Source: Drosophila persimilis
Lineage: Eukaryota > Arthropoda > Insecta > Diptera > Drosophilidae
Reading direction: 5' to 3'
NCBI RefSeq assembly: GCF_003286085.1
Contig: NW_020825313.1
Location: forward strand, 2,170,001 to 2,234,000
DNA: 64,000 bases
In this document: in pieces, positions 19,629-29,062 of the stretch
Position numbering within the stretch: the first letter of the stretch is position 1
Layout of the letters: every line of letters begins with the position of its first letter
Translations under genes and position numbers: made by a program
Notes under the pieces: generated by a model
Told to the model about the DNA's origin: nothing
The model's database searches: none
Seen by the model: the letters and a program-made list of their open reading frames with translations, nothing else

Positions 19629-19913
19629 TTACGTCAGGTCACCGTCCTCCTCTTCTTCCTCTGCTTCTTCGAGCGCAAGACCCTGGGCGGCCTCCATGAT
19701 GGACTCGAGACCTGAGTCTCGGGGAGTGATGGGGAAGAGTACCTTCGGCTTAGGCATGGACGGGACAGGCTCCCGATCCACAACCTCCAGCTTGGCCACT
19801 GTTCCGCGGTCATCTTTCGGTGGAGGGGCTGCACTCTTGGGCCCGCGTTGCAGCTTGCTCGCAGGAGTGTCCTTAATGGCACTCTCAGTCGAGCGTTGCC
19901 TCTTTGTGGCCAT
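19629..19913 (-). pseudogene. LOA-type ORF1 fragment
   Basis: 94-codon frame MATKRQRSTESAIKDTPASK through VPSMPKPKVLFPITPRDSGL to a Glu-rich end (ALEEAEEEEEDGDLT). It lies immediately upstream of the endonuclease, where ORF1 or the ORF1/ORF2 junction should be. No zinc knuckles are seen. Another possible ORF1 part (EEKVKLAWAE, RKGPQHQKLQKLQGKADISH) lies at 20020-20280 in broken frames. Confidence 0.5.
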
Positions 19914-20284
19914 AATCTACTCCACCTTATTGGCAAATTCGCCATTCGACGCCCTCATTTGTGGCATCTAAGCGTAGTACAGCCGGCCCCCCTCTACTCG
20001 CTACTCGGCCCAGGCTAGCTTGACTTTCTCCTCATGGGAGATGTCTGCTTTACCTTGCAGCTTTTGCAGCTTTTGATGTTGAGGGCCTTTACGCTGCGCT
20101 TTGGCCTTCATCCCCTCTTTGGAGCGTTTCGGCCCTTCCCTAATCAGGGAGCTGGTGCCTGTTTCCGGCGAGCGGAAATGGCTCTCTTCCTATTTCCTGC
20201 TTAGAGAGAGCACGCTCTCCAGATCCGTGTCTGTTTCGACTACGGCATCCGTGCGGCTCAATTTGGCCTGCCTCCGCTAAGTCC

Positions 20285-20600
20285 GTGGTGTGACCGCTGG
20301 CGACACGCAGAGAGGATTGCCGGTGGTAGCAGTCACGCTTCCCATCCCCCGGCCCGAGGGTCCATACCGGTTAATATTTTTCGGGGAACCACCCCCTAGC
20401 GTTTTAGGCCTGACCGCCAGGCACCTCTACCCATGGCCCTGGTTCGGTTCCCCCGACTTTAAATCGGGAAGACGCCGGACCATTGCCTTAGCTAGACACT
20501 GCATTACCCCGGACAGAGCAAGCGACAGTGCATTACCCTTGCCCTCATGGAGGGTTCAGCTAGAGGATTTTGTGTATCACAAGGTGCTTAAGTGAAAAAA
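20285..20600 (-). other. LOA-type 5' UTR
   Basis: GC-rich non-coding sequence between the ORF1 remnants and AT-rich DNA. Non-LTR elements carry their internal promoter here, but no motif was recognised. The element end is placed near 20600 because base composition changes there. Confidence 0.4.
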
Positions 20601-20756
20601 AAATAAAGCCTAAAGAATCGTTAAAATAAATAAATGAACATGATAAAATCAGAAATCATTTTATATATTGCCTCTAAGGCGGAAAAAAGATCACCGGGTC
20701 ATCTAAAAATATTTCGTTATACATTAGCCACATTTACTTAAGATGCCGCATTAGTT
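20601..20756. other. AT-rich spacer, nothing recognised
   Basis: No ORF, repeat or known motif seen; a short A-run is present at 20597-20605. Confidence 0.4.
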
Positions 20757-22945
20757 TATGAGATGCATGAGAATGAAGGAGAAAATATATAGAGAGAGTT
20801 GTTGTATTTGAGAGAGCGACATCAAAAGGAATTGCTGAAGAAGAGCAATTGAATATGGCAATGCTGTGTCGGGCAATGCGAGAGTTAAGAGAGGGTGAGA
20901 CCCGAGGCGGAGAATGTGCTCGGCAGTTTACTTATGGATTTTGAAGAGAGAGACAACACCGAGACTCACTGCGCTCGAGGCTTAAGAAAAATACAAGAAG
21001 AAGAAGAGCCCCCTGTCCCTCGGCCCCTATCATTTCTTGGACGTGGACATGAAATGACTGCATCTTACAAGAGGCGATGCAATTACAGCATCGTCAAATG
21101 GCCCGTGTGACACCAGCAGAAGGCTGTTACGCGAGGATCCCACGAACGCGAACGTTCGAACGTTCGAACGCGAACATGCAGGAAAGATAGATGTTAGACT
21201 AATATTCGAGGACAATTAGCATTAAAGTAACTGAGAGAACTGGGCATGCATTCAAAATACAATACCACTACAATTACTAATTACTAGAAAGGTGAGTAAG
21301 GATTAGTAATTTAATAAGAGGAAAAGAATTAGTGGTGGATAGAATATAGTAGAGGGAACTATAATCTGAGCATAAGACCCTAAACGGTTCATGCAAGGAA
21401 TAATTCGATCCACAAAGTGGAAGGAACAACGGTATAAAATTTCTATTAAGTCTAATAGGAATCGTGAAATTTATGCGGCTCAGCACATCAGGGCTGTCTA
21501 TGTCACCCCTGATCAAGTTGTGCATTAAAATCACACCAAGCATTTTTCTACGGTTAACTAAGGATGGGAGGTTTACTAATAGCAGTCTACTAGAATAAGA
21601 TGGGAGTCTCACACCCGAATCCCAGTTAAGGCCGCAGAGCAAAGAGTAAGAAGTTTTTCTGTATTGATTCTATACGGTCCTGGTGTAGTTTGTACTAAGG
21701 GCACCATACATAGGAGCCGTATTCTAAGATTGGACGAACAAGCGAGATATAGAGAGTCTTTGTTATATAGGGGTCGTCAAATTCCTTTGACCAAGTCTTT
21801 ATAAACCCAAGCACGCCCATGGCCTTATTTACCATGGTAGAAATGTGTTCGAAAACTAATAAAACACCAAGATCATTCCCCTAGGATAATTCTCTCAAGA
21901 GAACCACCACATAGGGTGTAGTTAGCCGACAAGGGTGTAAAACGGTGAAATGTCATATCTTTGCATTTCGAGGCATTAAGGTGTAACAAGTTGGCAACAC
22001 CATGACTGAAAGTTCAGATCGGATTGCAAGCGAGAATGAAATTAAATGTCCTTATACTGGACACAAAGTTTAACCGCACAAATCCGCATGCATAGGTACT
22101 CGAGAGTATGTTAATACCGACGGCAAGTCATTAATAAAGTTTGTGAAGTGTATGTGTAAGCCATCTAGGGATGGCTGCCCTGAGGTACTGCCGAAGAAAC
22201 TTTTACTGGTGAAGAGATGGAGTTTTTGAAGAGGAATCTTTGAGATCTGGAACAAAGATAGCTAGAAATCCATCTCAGGAGGTTGGACGGATACCTTAGA
22301 AGGTCAAGTTTATGTGCTAGAAGAGAATGGTATACAGAGTCAAATGCGTTACTAAAGTCGGTGTAAAAACCATCCGTCTGTTAGTTACCTTGAAAGCCTT
22401 TAATAATGAAAGTTCTAACAAGCTCGTGGTGGTTGATCGCCGCATTATAAGTCCATACTGAGTTGGAGATATAAGTGACTTGCGGAGATGTTGCAAGTGC
22501 GAAGTTAAAACCTTCTCAAATATTTTGGGAATAGCGGATAACTGTGATATACCGCTATAATTTTTTGCGTCAGACTTCCTTCCAGATCGGGGGGAAGCCA
22601 GCAAGGGTCCACATAGAGCCTCGGCGCAGTACCTGAGTACACAACCTGGGACCCCGTCTGGACCCGGTGTCGAAGATCATAAAGTAGTGAACATTCATTT
22701 AACAAGGGACTGAAAGTGCCGTTTGTCCTCGTTAAGCCGTATGGGTACTGATGACCAGGGTATCTTTCCTCAGAATAGGTGGTTTGGAAAAATTGGGCAA
22801 AAAGATCGGCAATTGCCTGATCATTATTTGCCGACGTATTACGAAATGATAGCGAGGATGGACGTTCTAGCTTACTGTTTTCGAAGCTGTAAAACTGTTT
22901 TGCGCCCTGTGAAAATTGTATCCTGCATCAAGATAGGTAGGTAGC
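20757..22945 (-). mobile_element. CR1-type non-LTR element (copy ii), 5'-truncated
   Basis: Minus-strand copy homologous to those at 33128-35735 and 40894-44280. It contains broken RT: ARGPTLA-like region near 22.60-22.68 kb, DAKNYSGISQLSAIPKIFEK and SHLQHLRKSLISPTQYGLIM at 22604-22317. The C-terminal frame at 21642-21277 reads GVRLPSYSSRLLLVNLPSLV, GVILMHNLIRGDIDSPDVLS and THLSSN-stop. The 3' UTR differs from the other copies by an extra approximately 200-bp block (20790-21010) and a palindromic insert at 21134-21175. It is heavily mutated, more so than copies iii and iv. Confidence 0.75.
21149..21166. repeat. 18-bp perfect palindrome in CR1 3' UTR
   Basis: CGAACGTTCGAACGTTCG is its own reverse complement. 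It lies inside a block that copies iii and iv lack and that copy i replaces with longer GC-rich DNA. Confidence 0.9.
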
Positions 22946-22949
22946 ATTG

Positions 22950-23640
22950 GGCATTAGGTTAGGTAGGGGAGGTGTCAGGCTCGCTCGGAGCCCGCCACAC
23001 TTAGCCCGGTTTCGGCCCATTGTGAAACCGCTTGGAATCATTCCCCTCCTGCAAAGTGAGACTTCATGTCAGTAGTTGTCCCAGCCAGATGCTCTTATAA
23101 AAGAGATGCCGCAGAGATTTGCGGCAGTTTGCCACTGTGCCGCAGAGATTTGCGGCAGTTTGCCACTGTGCCGCAGAGATTTGCGGCAGTTTGCCACTGT
23201 GCCCGAGTTCGACGAAATCGCATTAGGTGATTTGATTGCAGCTTGGCTGTCACAATAGATGTTTTTCTGGGTTGCCGTGGCGGTGCCCGTTAGGCAGTAC
23301 AGAGCCTCCCTGATTACTGTAACTTCCGCTTGGAATACGCTACAGTGATCTGGAAGCCTGAAAGAGTGCCTTATGTTTAGCTGTTCAGAGTAGATGCCTC
23401 CTCCGACCCTACCGTCCAGCCTCGAGCCATCCGTGAAGATGCTTATGGCCCCGTCTGGGCCTGAGAGTCCTTCGAGCCATTCGAAGCTGTTGGACGATAA
23501 TACTAGTAATCTATATTTTGAAAATTTCATTGTTGGTTTGCCGAGTAGACGATTTGCGACGGGGAAATTAGAAATTATTTTAGTAGTTAAGTAGTTAGTT
23601 AATAAGACAGACTGTCCAGAGGCGGCCATATCGGCTTGGC
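22950..23640 (-). pseudogene. LOA-type element 3' end: RNase H domain
   Basis: Minus-strand frame 23680-23069 contains AISIFTDGSRLDGRVGGGIY (RNase H first Asp), IRHSFRLPDHCSVFQAEVTV and IREALYCL (catalytic Glu), then NIYCDSQAAIKSPNAISSNS (third Asp). The following helix is disrupted by a threefold 31-bp repeat, and the frame runs out after ISFIRASGWDNY. The same family recurs at 50030-51680, with shared 3' sequence around ACACTTAG-CCGG. It is 5'-truncated near 23640. Confidence 0.75.
23107..23199. repeat. Three perfect tandem copies of a 31-bp unit
   Basis: The unit TGCCGCAGAGATTTGCGGCA plus 11 more bases is repeated at 23107, 23138 and 23169 without a mismatch. The homologous LOA sequence at 50640-50690 has a single copy. 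31 is not a multiple of 3, so the frame shifts at each repeat. Confidence 0.95.
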
Positions 23641-23680
23641 GTGGATGACAAAGAATTAAAAGAAAAAGACAAAGAATCAA

Positions 23681-24665
23681 ATTCCAATAGATCCAGGATC
23701 GATAGACCGAACCGCCTTTGTAACCCCCGAAGTCCAGTATGACATCCTTGCTATGTCATTTGGACTGAAAAATGCCTCTTCGATTTTTCAGCGAGCCACA
23801 GCCCGAGCCCTGGGTGACTTGATGACGTGGTGATAGGCACGAGGTCGAAGGAGGAAACATTTGAAGCATTTTAACATTAAAAAGTACGCATTTCTCAAAA
23901 CTGAAATGGAATATCTTAGATACTTGGTCAAAAACGGTAGTATTGAACCAAATCTTGAAAAATACAAGCATTATCTGATTTACCTGAACCTGGTGTACTA
24001 CTTTCGCAAGTTTGTCCCACAGTTTTCTGAGCGGATAAACCCTTTATATCATTTGACTTCCAAGATTAACAGTTTTGTCTGGAAGGTCGAGCACGAAGAA
24101 ATACGACAGAAGATTATCTCAGTGCTATCTCATGATCCGGTATTAATTATTTTTGATCCACAATATCCCATTGAACTGAATATGGATGCAAGTGCAGACG
24201 GCTATGGTGCCATACTCATGTACAAAATTGACAGTAAGCCTAGAGTGGTCGAATATTATAACAAGTACACATCGGCTTCAGAATCGAAATATCATTCATA
24301 CGAACTGGAGACCTTGGCTGTGTACAACGCTAAAAAAGATTTTAGAAGTTACCTGCACGGTAATCTTTACGGATTGTAATTCGTTAAAAGCAAGTCGTAC
24401 TAAAGTAGAACTAACGCCAAGAGTACACCGTTGGTGGTCGTTTGCCTTATTTGTGGAGTACCGCAAGGGCATGACACATGTGGACTTTTTATCCCGAAAT
24501 CCGATTGTTGCTGGACATGAGACTTCGTTGTTCGCATTCCTTTTGTGGTGTATGATGTCCATTGCGAATTTGGGGAAAGTTCTAAAGTGGTGCTGCAATC
24601 GCTTCTACATTACAACACTCAAAGTACAGTTTCTCCGTGGAGACTATACCCCTAAAGATGATTAA
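23681..24665 (+). pseudogene. Gypsy-type RT C-terminus and RNase H
   Basis: Starts in RT palm (DRTAFVTPEVQYDILAMSFG, LKNASSIFQRATARALG) and loses the YVDD block in a gap. It continues with the thumb (LKTEMEYLRYLVKNGSIEPN, YFRKFVPQFSERINPLYHLT) and RNase H (YPIELNMDASADGYGAILMY, SASESKYHSYELETLAVYNA, ARFRSYLHG-type end). A frameshift near 24.37 kb precedes VHRWWSFALFVEYRKGMTHV and DFLSRNP, the RNase H tail. The frame then degenerates. Confidence 0.8.
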
Positions 24666-24780
24666 CCCTGCTTATGCAAGGTATCCGCGGCTCACATCGA
24701 CTTTACTGAAGTAACAGATAACTGGCTCGTAGCTGAGCAGCAGCGTGAGTCGTGCTTGAGGGAAATCATAGCAGAGCTTA

Positions 24781-25708
24781 ATGGTGGGGAGATGCAGATT
24801 GCCAATGACATATGAGCTAAGATCAGGAATTCTATATCGGAATATCCAGAGAAATTGCAAAACACGCTGTTTACCTGCAATCCCGAGAGCCTTCAGTTGG
24901 TCCGTGGTAAATTATGTGCATGAAGCGATAATACATTTGGGATGGCAAAATACGTTGGATAAGGTTTATGAACAATATTAGTTTGAACATATGTATGTAT
25001 AAGTATGTACGAAAATTCGTAGAGAATTGCATCACATGCAAACTGTCAAAGCCTCCATCAGGCAAAGTTCAAATGGAATTTCACCCACTACCGAAGTTTT
25101 AAATACCATGGCATACTGTGCATATTGACATAAGTGACAAGCTGAGTGGTAAAAATGATACCAAGGAATATGTCATAGTGCAAATTGATGCTTTCACTAA
25201 GTTTGTTTACCTGTATCATACCTTGAATTTAGATGCGCAGAACTGTATTAAGGTTGTGAAATCAACAATATCTCTTGTTTGGGTACATAGTTGTATTATT
25301 GCAGATCAAAGTAGAAGTTTTGCCTGTGCACGATTTCGAGAGTTCTGTTCAATGCATAAAATAGATTTACATTTTATAGCGACAGGTGCAAGTGGGGCCA
25401 ATGATCAGTTTGAGCGAGTCATGAGCACGATGAAAGGTATGCTGACAGCCGTAGAGACAGGCGAACGATCCTGGCAGGATGCATTAAGAGAGGTACAGTT
25501 AGCCATGAATTGCACAAAAAAAATGGTAACGAAATTCAGCCCTTTAGAGCTATTAATTGGAAAAGAAACTAGACCAACGGGTTTACTGCCTGTAAATGAT
25601 GAGACGAAGATAGATTGTAAGCAAGCGAGAAAACAGCCCAAAGAAAATATTGAGAGTAATGCGAAATCGACAAGAAACGAGTTGACAAGAATAAGGGCGA
25701 GATTGTAA
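24781..25708 (+). pseudogene. Gypsy-type integrase
   Basis: The zinc domain is decayed around 24.9-25.07 kb (VHEAIIHLGWQNTLDKVYEQ, then NCITCKLSK in another frame). The core frame 25118-25708 has EYVIVQIDAFTKFVYLYHTL with the first Asp, IIADQSRSFACARFREFC at the second Asp (canonical SDNG/SDRG-xxF is altered), and ATGASGANDQFERVMSTMKG with the Glu. It ends with SPLELLIGKETRP. The core is open for 196 codons, but the flanks are broken. Confidence 0.8.
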
Positions 25709-25971
25709 AACACAGGGTTGGGGATTATATCTTGCTTAGGAGTGAAGAACGGCATCAGACCAAATTGGATCCTAAGTTAAGGGGACCTTTGGTGGTTGCT
25801 GAGTTGCTTGAAGGTGATCGTTACCTGTTAAAGTCATTGACCAATAAACGAACGTATAAGTATTGGCGCGAGAGTCTGCGAAAGTTACTAGATCAGCAAA
25901 GTGATGATAGTAATGAGGAAAGCGACAGTGGTGAAAGATACATGAGTCCTGGGTCTTTCTCTCCCAGCTAA
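25709..25971 (+). pseudogene. Gypsy-type integrase C-terminal domain
   Basis: Frame with RSEERHQTKLDPKLRGPLVV, AELLEGDRYLLKSLTNKRTY and YWRESLRKLLDQQSDDSNEE. This is the chromodomain-like/GPY-type end of gypsy integrases (KL-PK-RGP--V). It stops at 25971, just before the polypurine tract and LTR. Confidence 0.75.
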
Positions 25972-26318
25972 GAGAGGTGTGGGGAACGTCAAACACAGGG
26001 GCTGGTTCCAAACAACAATTTTCATGCCTGAATTGGGTGATATTGTGTCTGATGGACCTTGGATCTACTGAAATCGTGGCACTGGAGGATGCGACAAGAG
26101 CCTAGAGACTGAATAGATATCGTGTATAGTCAAATGAATGGGTTTACGCAGTAGAGTATGATATACTGAGAGAAAGGTCAAGCCGAAGGCACAAGTGCTG
26201 AACTAGCAGTGTTCAGACATGATGTGTGGCGCGGTTGACGTGGTTGTGCGAGACGGATGAGGCACATCTTGAAAATTGGAATATGGTTGCCTACGAAACC
26301 ACGTAAATTCTTCAACTC
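25972..26318 (+). repeat. Probable 3' LTR (partial) of the gypsy-type element
   Basis: Non-coding sequence after a purine-rich stretch (AGAGAGGTGTGGGGAA). The LTR start is likely TGTGGGGAAC near 25978. It has no partner LTR in the window and is cut by BEL-2 at 26319. Confidence 0.5.
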
Positions 26319-26644
26319 TGAAAAATTAGAATTCTGAATGATGAAATGAAAAATGAAAAATTCTGAATTAACCGAAAACCTTGGCTGTAATTTAATTATT
26401 TATTCGGCGGGGCGAAAATGGATACGCTCGATCTATTTCAATGTTAGCGAACAACTATATTTTCTTCACAATTCAAAATCTCTTACTCTAGCTAACCTAC
26501 GGTGGCAAAGCGGGGCGAATTCGCCAAGAGCGAGAGAGCGAGCTTTTATTGCGCTCCCGCTTTGCCCTAGCCTAACTTACACTAGACTTCATAATTAAGA
26601 TCAATAACTAATAATCGCCGCCATGGATGGAAGGTCACGCAACA
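26319..26644 (-). repeat. BEL-2 3' LTR
   Basis: Begins TGAAAAATTAGAA and ends GGTCACGCAACA on the plus strand. It matches 32818-33127 closely, except for a 16-bp longer, rearranged stretch in the first 50 bases and a few substitutions. Confidence 0.85.
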
Positions 26645-27222
26645 CCGGCCCCGTTGAACGCCTGCATCGGCTTCAACACATTGGGAGCGGCGCCAATTTG
26701 TGTATGGCCCGCCGAAAAACCGCTCCAGTGCTAGTCTTTATTTCGACGACCCTGACCATGCCGTCCTTTCCTGCGTGCGTGGCGATGACCCTCCCCACGA
26801 GCCACACCTGAGGCGGCAGATTGTCCTCGGCCACGATGACGAGGTCTCCTTCCTCGAGGTTCGGTTGCTGCTGGTGCCATTTGCCCCGAATTTGCAGCCC
26901 CAGGACATATTCGCGGGACCATCGCTGCCAAAACGCTTGCCTGACTGACGAGACAAGTCGCCATCGCCGCAAGCAACTGAGACTCTCCCGGTCCGGAGTC
27001 CGCAGTGCTGGGGGGGGCGATGAGCGACCCGCCTGTCAGCAGGTGCCCGGGTGTTAGGGCCTCGCCGTCGCTTGGATCTTGGCTGATGGCTCCCAGCGGC
27101 CTCGAGTTCATTATGGCCTCGATGCCGACGAGGACTGTGGCGAGCGCTTCGGCGGTTAGGAGCGCGCTGCCTACCGCCCGTAGGAGTAGGCTCTTGGCAG
27201 TTTTTACACCTGCCTCCCATAG
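26645..27222 (-). pseudogene. BEL-2 integrase end and C-terminal domain
   Basis: From 27222 down the minus strand reads LWEAGVKTAKSLLLRAVGSA (integrase Glu), IMNSRPLGAISQDPSDGEAL and TPGHLLTGGSLIAPP. Then RRWRLVSSVRQAFWQRWSRE, YVLGLQIRGKWH, EEGDLVIVAEDNLPPQVWLV and VVEIKTSTGAVFRRAIHKLA follow in frame 26972-26673. A frameshift near 27.0 kb separates the two. The segment starts directly at the 3' edge of the captured eEF1-beta sequence. Confidence 0.85.
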
Positions 27223-27992
27223 TTGCTTCGCTTTTGGATTTATTCAAAATTGTAAGAATCTCAGTTTAGATCTTGTTAAAGGCAGCAATATCGACGGACT
27301 GCACAAAGTCCTCGAACTCTTCAATCTTCTCCTGCAGAAGATGGATGGACACCTTCTCGTCCTCAATGACGCACATGATCTGCAGCTTTTGGATGCCATA
27401 GCCGACGGGCATCAATTTGGATGCGCCCCACAGCAGACCGTCCATTTCGATGGTGCGAACATTATTCTCCATATCCTTCATGTCGGTCTCATCATCCCAT
27501 GGCTTGACATCGAGCAGCACCGACGACTTGGCAATAAGGGCGGGTTTCTTCGATTTCTTGGCGGTGTAGGCAGCAACACGCTCCTGCTTGATACGCTCGG
27601 CCTCAGCGTCGTCCTCCTCGTCGTGGGAGCCGAATAGATCGACATCGTCATCGTCGTCAGCAGCTGGCATGGCCGGAGCAGCCACTGTGGGTTTGCCACC
27701 AGCCAACTGAGGCAGGGGAGCGCCTGTCCAAGCGGAGCGCTCTCCGGCCTCGAAGGAGGCAATGTGGCGGTACCAGCGGTCTCCAGCTGGAGCCTTGCCC
27801 AGGGAATCGAACACAGACAAATCGGGTATCCGCTGATGTAGCTGCTGTTGGCCAGGAAGTTGTTCAACTCCTTTAGTCCCTGTGGGGTCTTTACATCACC
27901 AAAAGCCATTTTAGTTTATTTCTTGATCTGAATTCGCGTTTAAAAAAAATCAATGCCCGCGTGCACGTACCGACGAAAAAGGAAAGAGAGAA
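27223..27992 (-). pseudogene. eEF1beta: Processed eEF1-beta (eEF1B guanine-exchange subunit) cDNA captured by BEL-2
   Basis: eEF1-beta reloads eEF1A with GTP during translation elongation in the cytoplasm. The copy spans a pyrimidine-rich TOP-like 5' UTR (27992-27910), an ATG at 27909 ([20 protein letters not shown]), the acidic linker ([12 protein letters not shown]) and the C-terminal exchange domain ([46 protein letters not shown]-stop at 27266). A 3' UTR with AATAAA (27244-27239 on the minus strand) follows. It has no introns. A small deletion after SSYISGY shifts the frame, and about five residues before [14 protein letters not shown] are missing, so the coding region is roughly 25 nt short. 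Its ends coincide with the break in BEL-2 integrase, with no target duplication or poly(A). Confidence 0.9.
27239..27244 (-). terminator. Poly(A) signal AATAAA of the captured eEF1-beta mRNA
   Basis: AATAAA on the minus strand, 22 bp after the stop codon. The BEL-2 sequence resumes about 16 bp downstream, where cleavage would be expected. Confidence 0.75.
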
Positions 27993-28489
27993 GCCCTCCC
28001 ATGTGAGGAGCTCGCGGCGGTATGAACGCAAATTCGCATCCGTTTTTTGACGCGAAGTCGCGAATTGTGTCTCCCTGCTCCTTGAGTCTGATTCGCAGAG
28101 CGCTGAGATGGCGGCTCGCTCCGACGAAGTTCGAATGGTGCAGATGACGAATATAGGTTCGCACGAATTGCGAGCGCTTAGTCAAAAGCAGAGGAAACTT
28201 GGCATCGTATGATATAGGAGCTTTGGCTAGTCGCCCCCCCCACTCGCAACAACGAAAAGTTGCACCAAGTCCGTGTGTCTTCATGGATGAATGGGTTCAA
28301 CCGCTGAAGACTAGGACCAATTGTAGATCCTTTCCTAACCTTTTCGATTTCTCCTTGATACTCGTGATGCTGGACGATTTCGACAATTTTATCAAAGCCT
28401 TCATTGTATTCGGTCGGTGAGGTAGTTTTTTCGAAATTTAAGCTTGGGTCTTTACATTTTCTTATAAAGCGGAACACATACACGAACAC
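27993..28489 (-). pseudogene. BEL-2 integrase, N-terminal part
   Basis: Frames 28489-28178 and 28284-27940 carry KRSQFVRTYIRHLHHSNFVG, SRHLSALRIRLKEQGD and NGCEFAFIPPRAPHMGG. The reading frame then enters the eEF1-beta 5' UTR instead of LWEAGVK, which is found 770 bp away at 27222. The catalytic Asp region is disrupted, with a rearranged order (zinc-type HLHHSNF next to the core end), so an internal deletion is likely. Confidence 0.75.
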
Positions 28490-28507
28490 TCTAAGCAGTT
28501 TGAGGTG

Positions 28508-29017
28508 TCACGAGAATCCCTCAATGACATCTAACAGCTCCGAACTTCGCACAGCCGCGGTTAGCCCGACCGCAGTCTTCCTCTTTTCCAGCTGAAGATC
28601 ATCGGAGTGTTCGAAATGAGCGTTCTTGGGCCAGTTTTCTTCCTCCTCTTTCAGAAATGATGGTCCTTCGAACCAAATTGACTGAACGATTTCGTCGACG
28701 TCACAACCTCTTGAGACAATATCTGCTGGGTTCTGTTTCGTGGGTACATGCCGCCACGTAGCATCATCTGACCACTCTTGAATCTCAGCCACTCTATTTG
28801 AAACGAAAGTCGACAACGACGATGGATGAGACCGGATCCAATGAAGAGTTACCTCTGAATCCGACCAATAAAAGACTCGTTCAATGGGAACGTTTAATAG
28901 GGGCTTGATTCTGTGACAGAGATCTGCGAGAAGGTGAGCGGCACATAACTCAAGCCTTGGGAGCGTTTTGGTCTTGAGCGGCGCTACTTTGGATTTCGAA
29001 GTCACAACATATTCCAC
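28508..29017 (-). pseudogene. BEL-2 RNase H region
   Basis: 169-codon frame: KVAPLKTKTLPRLELCAAHL (RNase H helix with Glu), VFYWSDSEVTLHWIRSHPSS (Asp), VSNRVAEIQEWSDDATWRHV, PTKQNPADIVSRGCDVDEIV and LEKRKTAVGLTAAV. Continuous with RT in order but offset by a frameshift near 29.04 kb. It is identical in the second copy at 36273-36782. Confidence 0.85.
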
Positions 29018-29062
29018 GCTGTTTCCAAATGCATCGGGATCGACTCATCCCAATCTAGTTTG

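Larger units (their letters stand above)
18000..20600 (-). mobile_element. LOA-type non-LTR element, 5' half
   Basis: Minus-strand order from 20600: GC-rich 5' UTR, short ORF1, endonuclease, then RT up to about 18000, where the Jockey element intervenes. Reading frames are broken many times. The RT part includes LDISGAF-type motif A (VFVDISGAFNNVATKAI) followed by LIMRECLCEERFVLSTVQRL. The RNase H part is probably the fragment at 11960-12738. Between them about 130 residues, including the catalytic YADD region, are missing. Confidence 0.7.
23675..26318 (+). mobile_element. Ty3/gypsy-type retrotransposon, 5'-truncated pol plus part of 3' LTR
   Basis: Plus-strand order: end of RT (from about 23675), RNase H, integrase and its C-terminal domain, polypurine tract and a partial LTR. 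The left end abuts the LOA fragment and the right end abuts BEL-2. No env is seen. It is inactive because of truncation and several stops. Confidence 0.8.

Noticed and set aside
19609-19971. 120-codon plus-strand ORF
   Set aside because: Antisense to the LOA ORF1 remnant, with a Ser-rich composition produced by the opposite strand's Glu codons.
23107-23199. Short regular repeats as a CRISPR array
   Set aside because: Units are directly adjacent without spacers and lie in a LOA RNase H sequence in an animal genome.
26738-27247. 169-codon minus-strand ORF as a separate gene
   Set aside because: It is another reading frame over the BEL-2 integrase end, whose true frame carries recognised motifs.
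27005-27637. 210-codon plus-strand ORF
   Set aside because: It runs antisense to the eEF1-beta cDNA and BEL-2 integrase.
27266-27820. Functional eEF1-beta gene using an internal start
   Set aside because: The N-terminal domain is frameshifted and residues are lost before [10 protein letters not shown]; the copy lies inside a dead retroelement without its own promoter.
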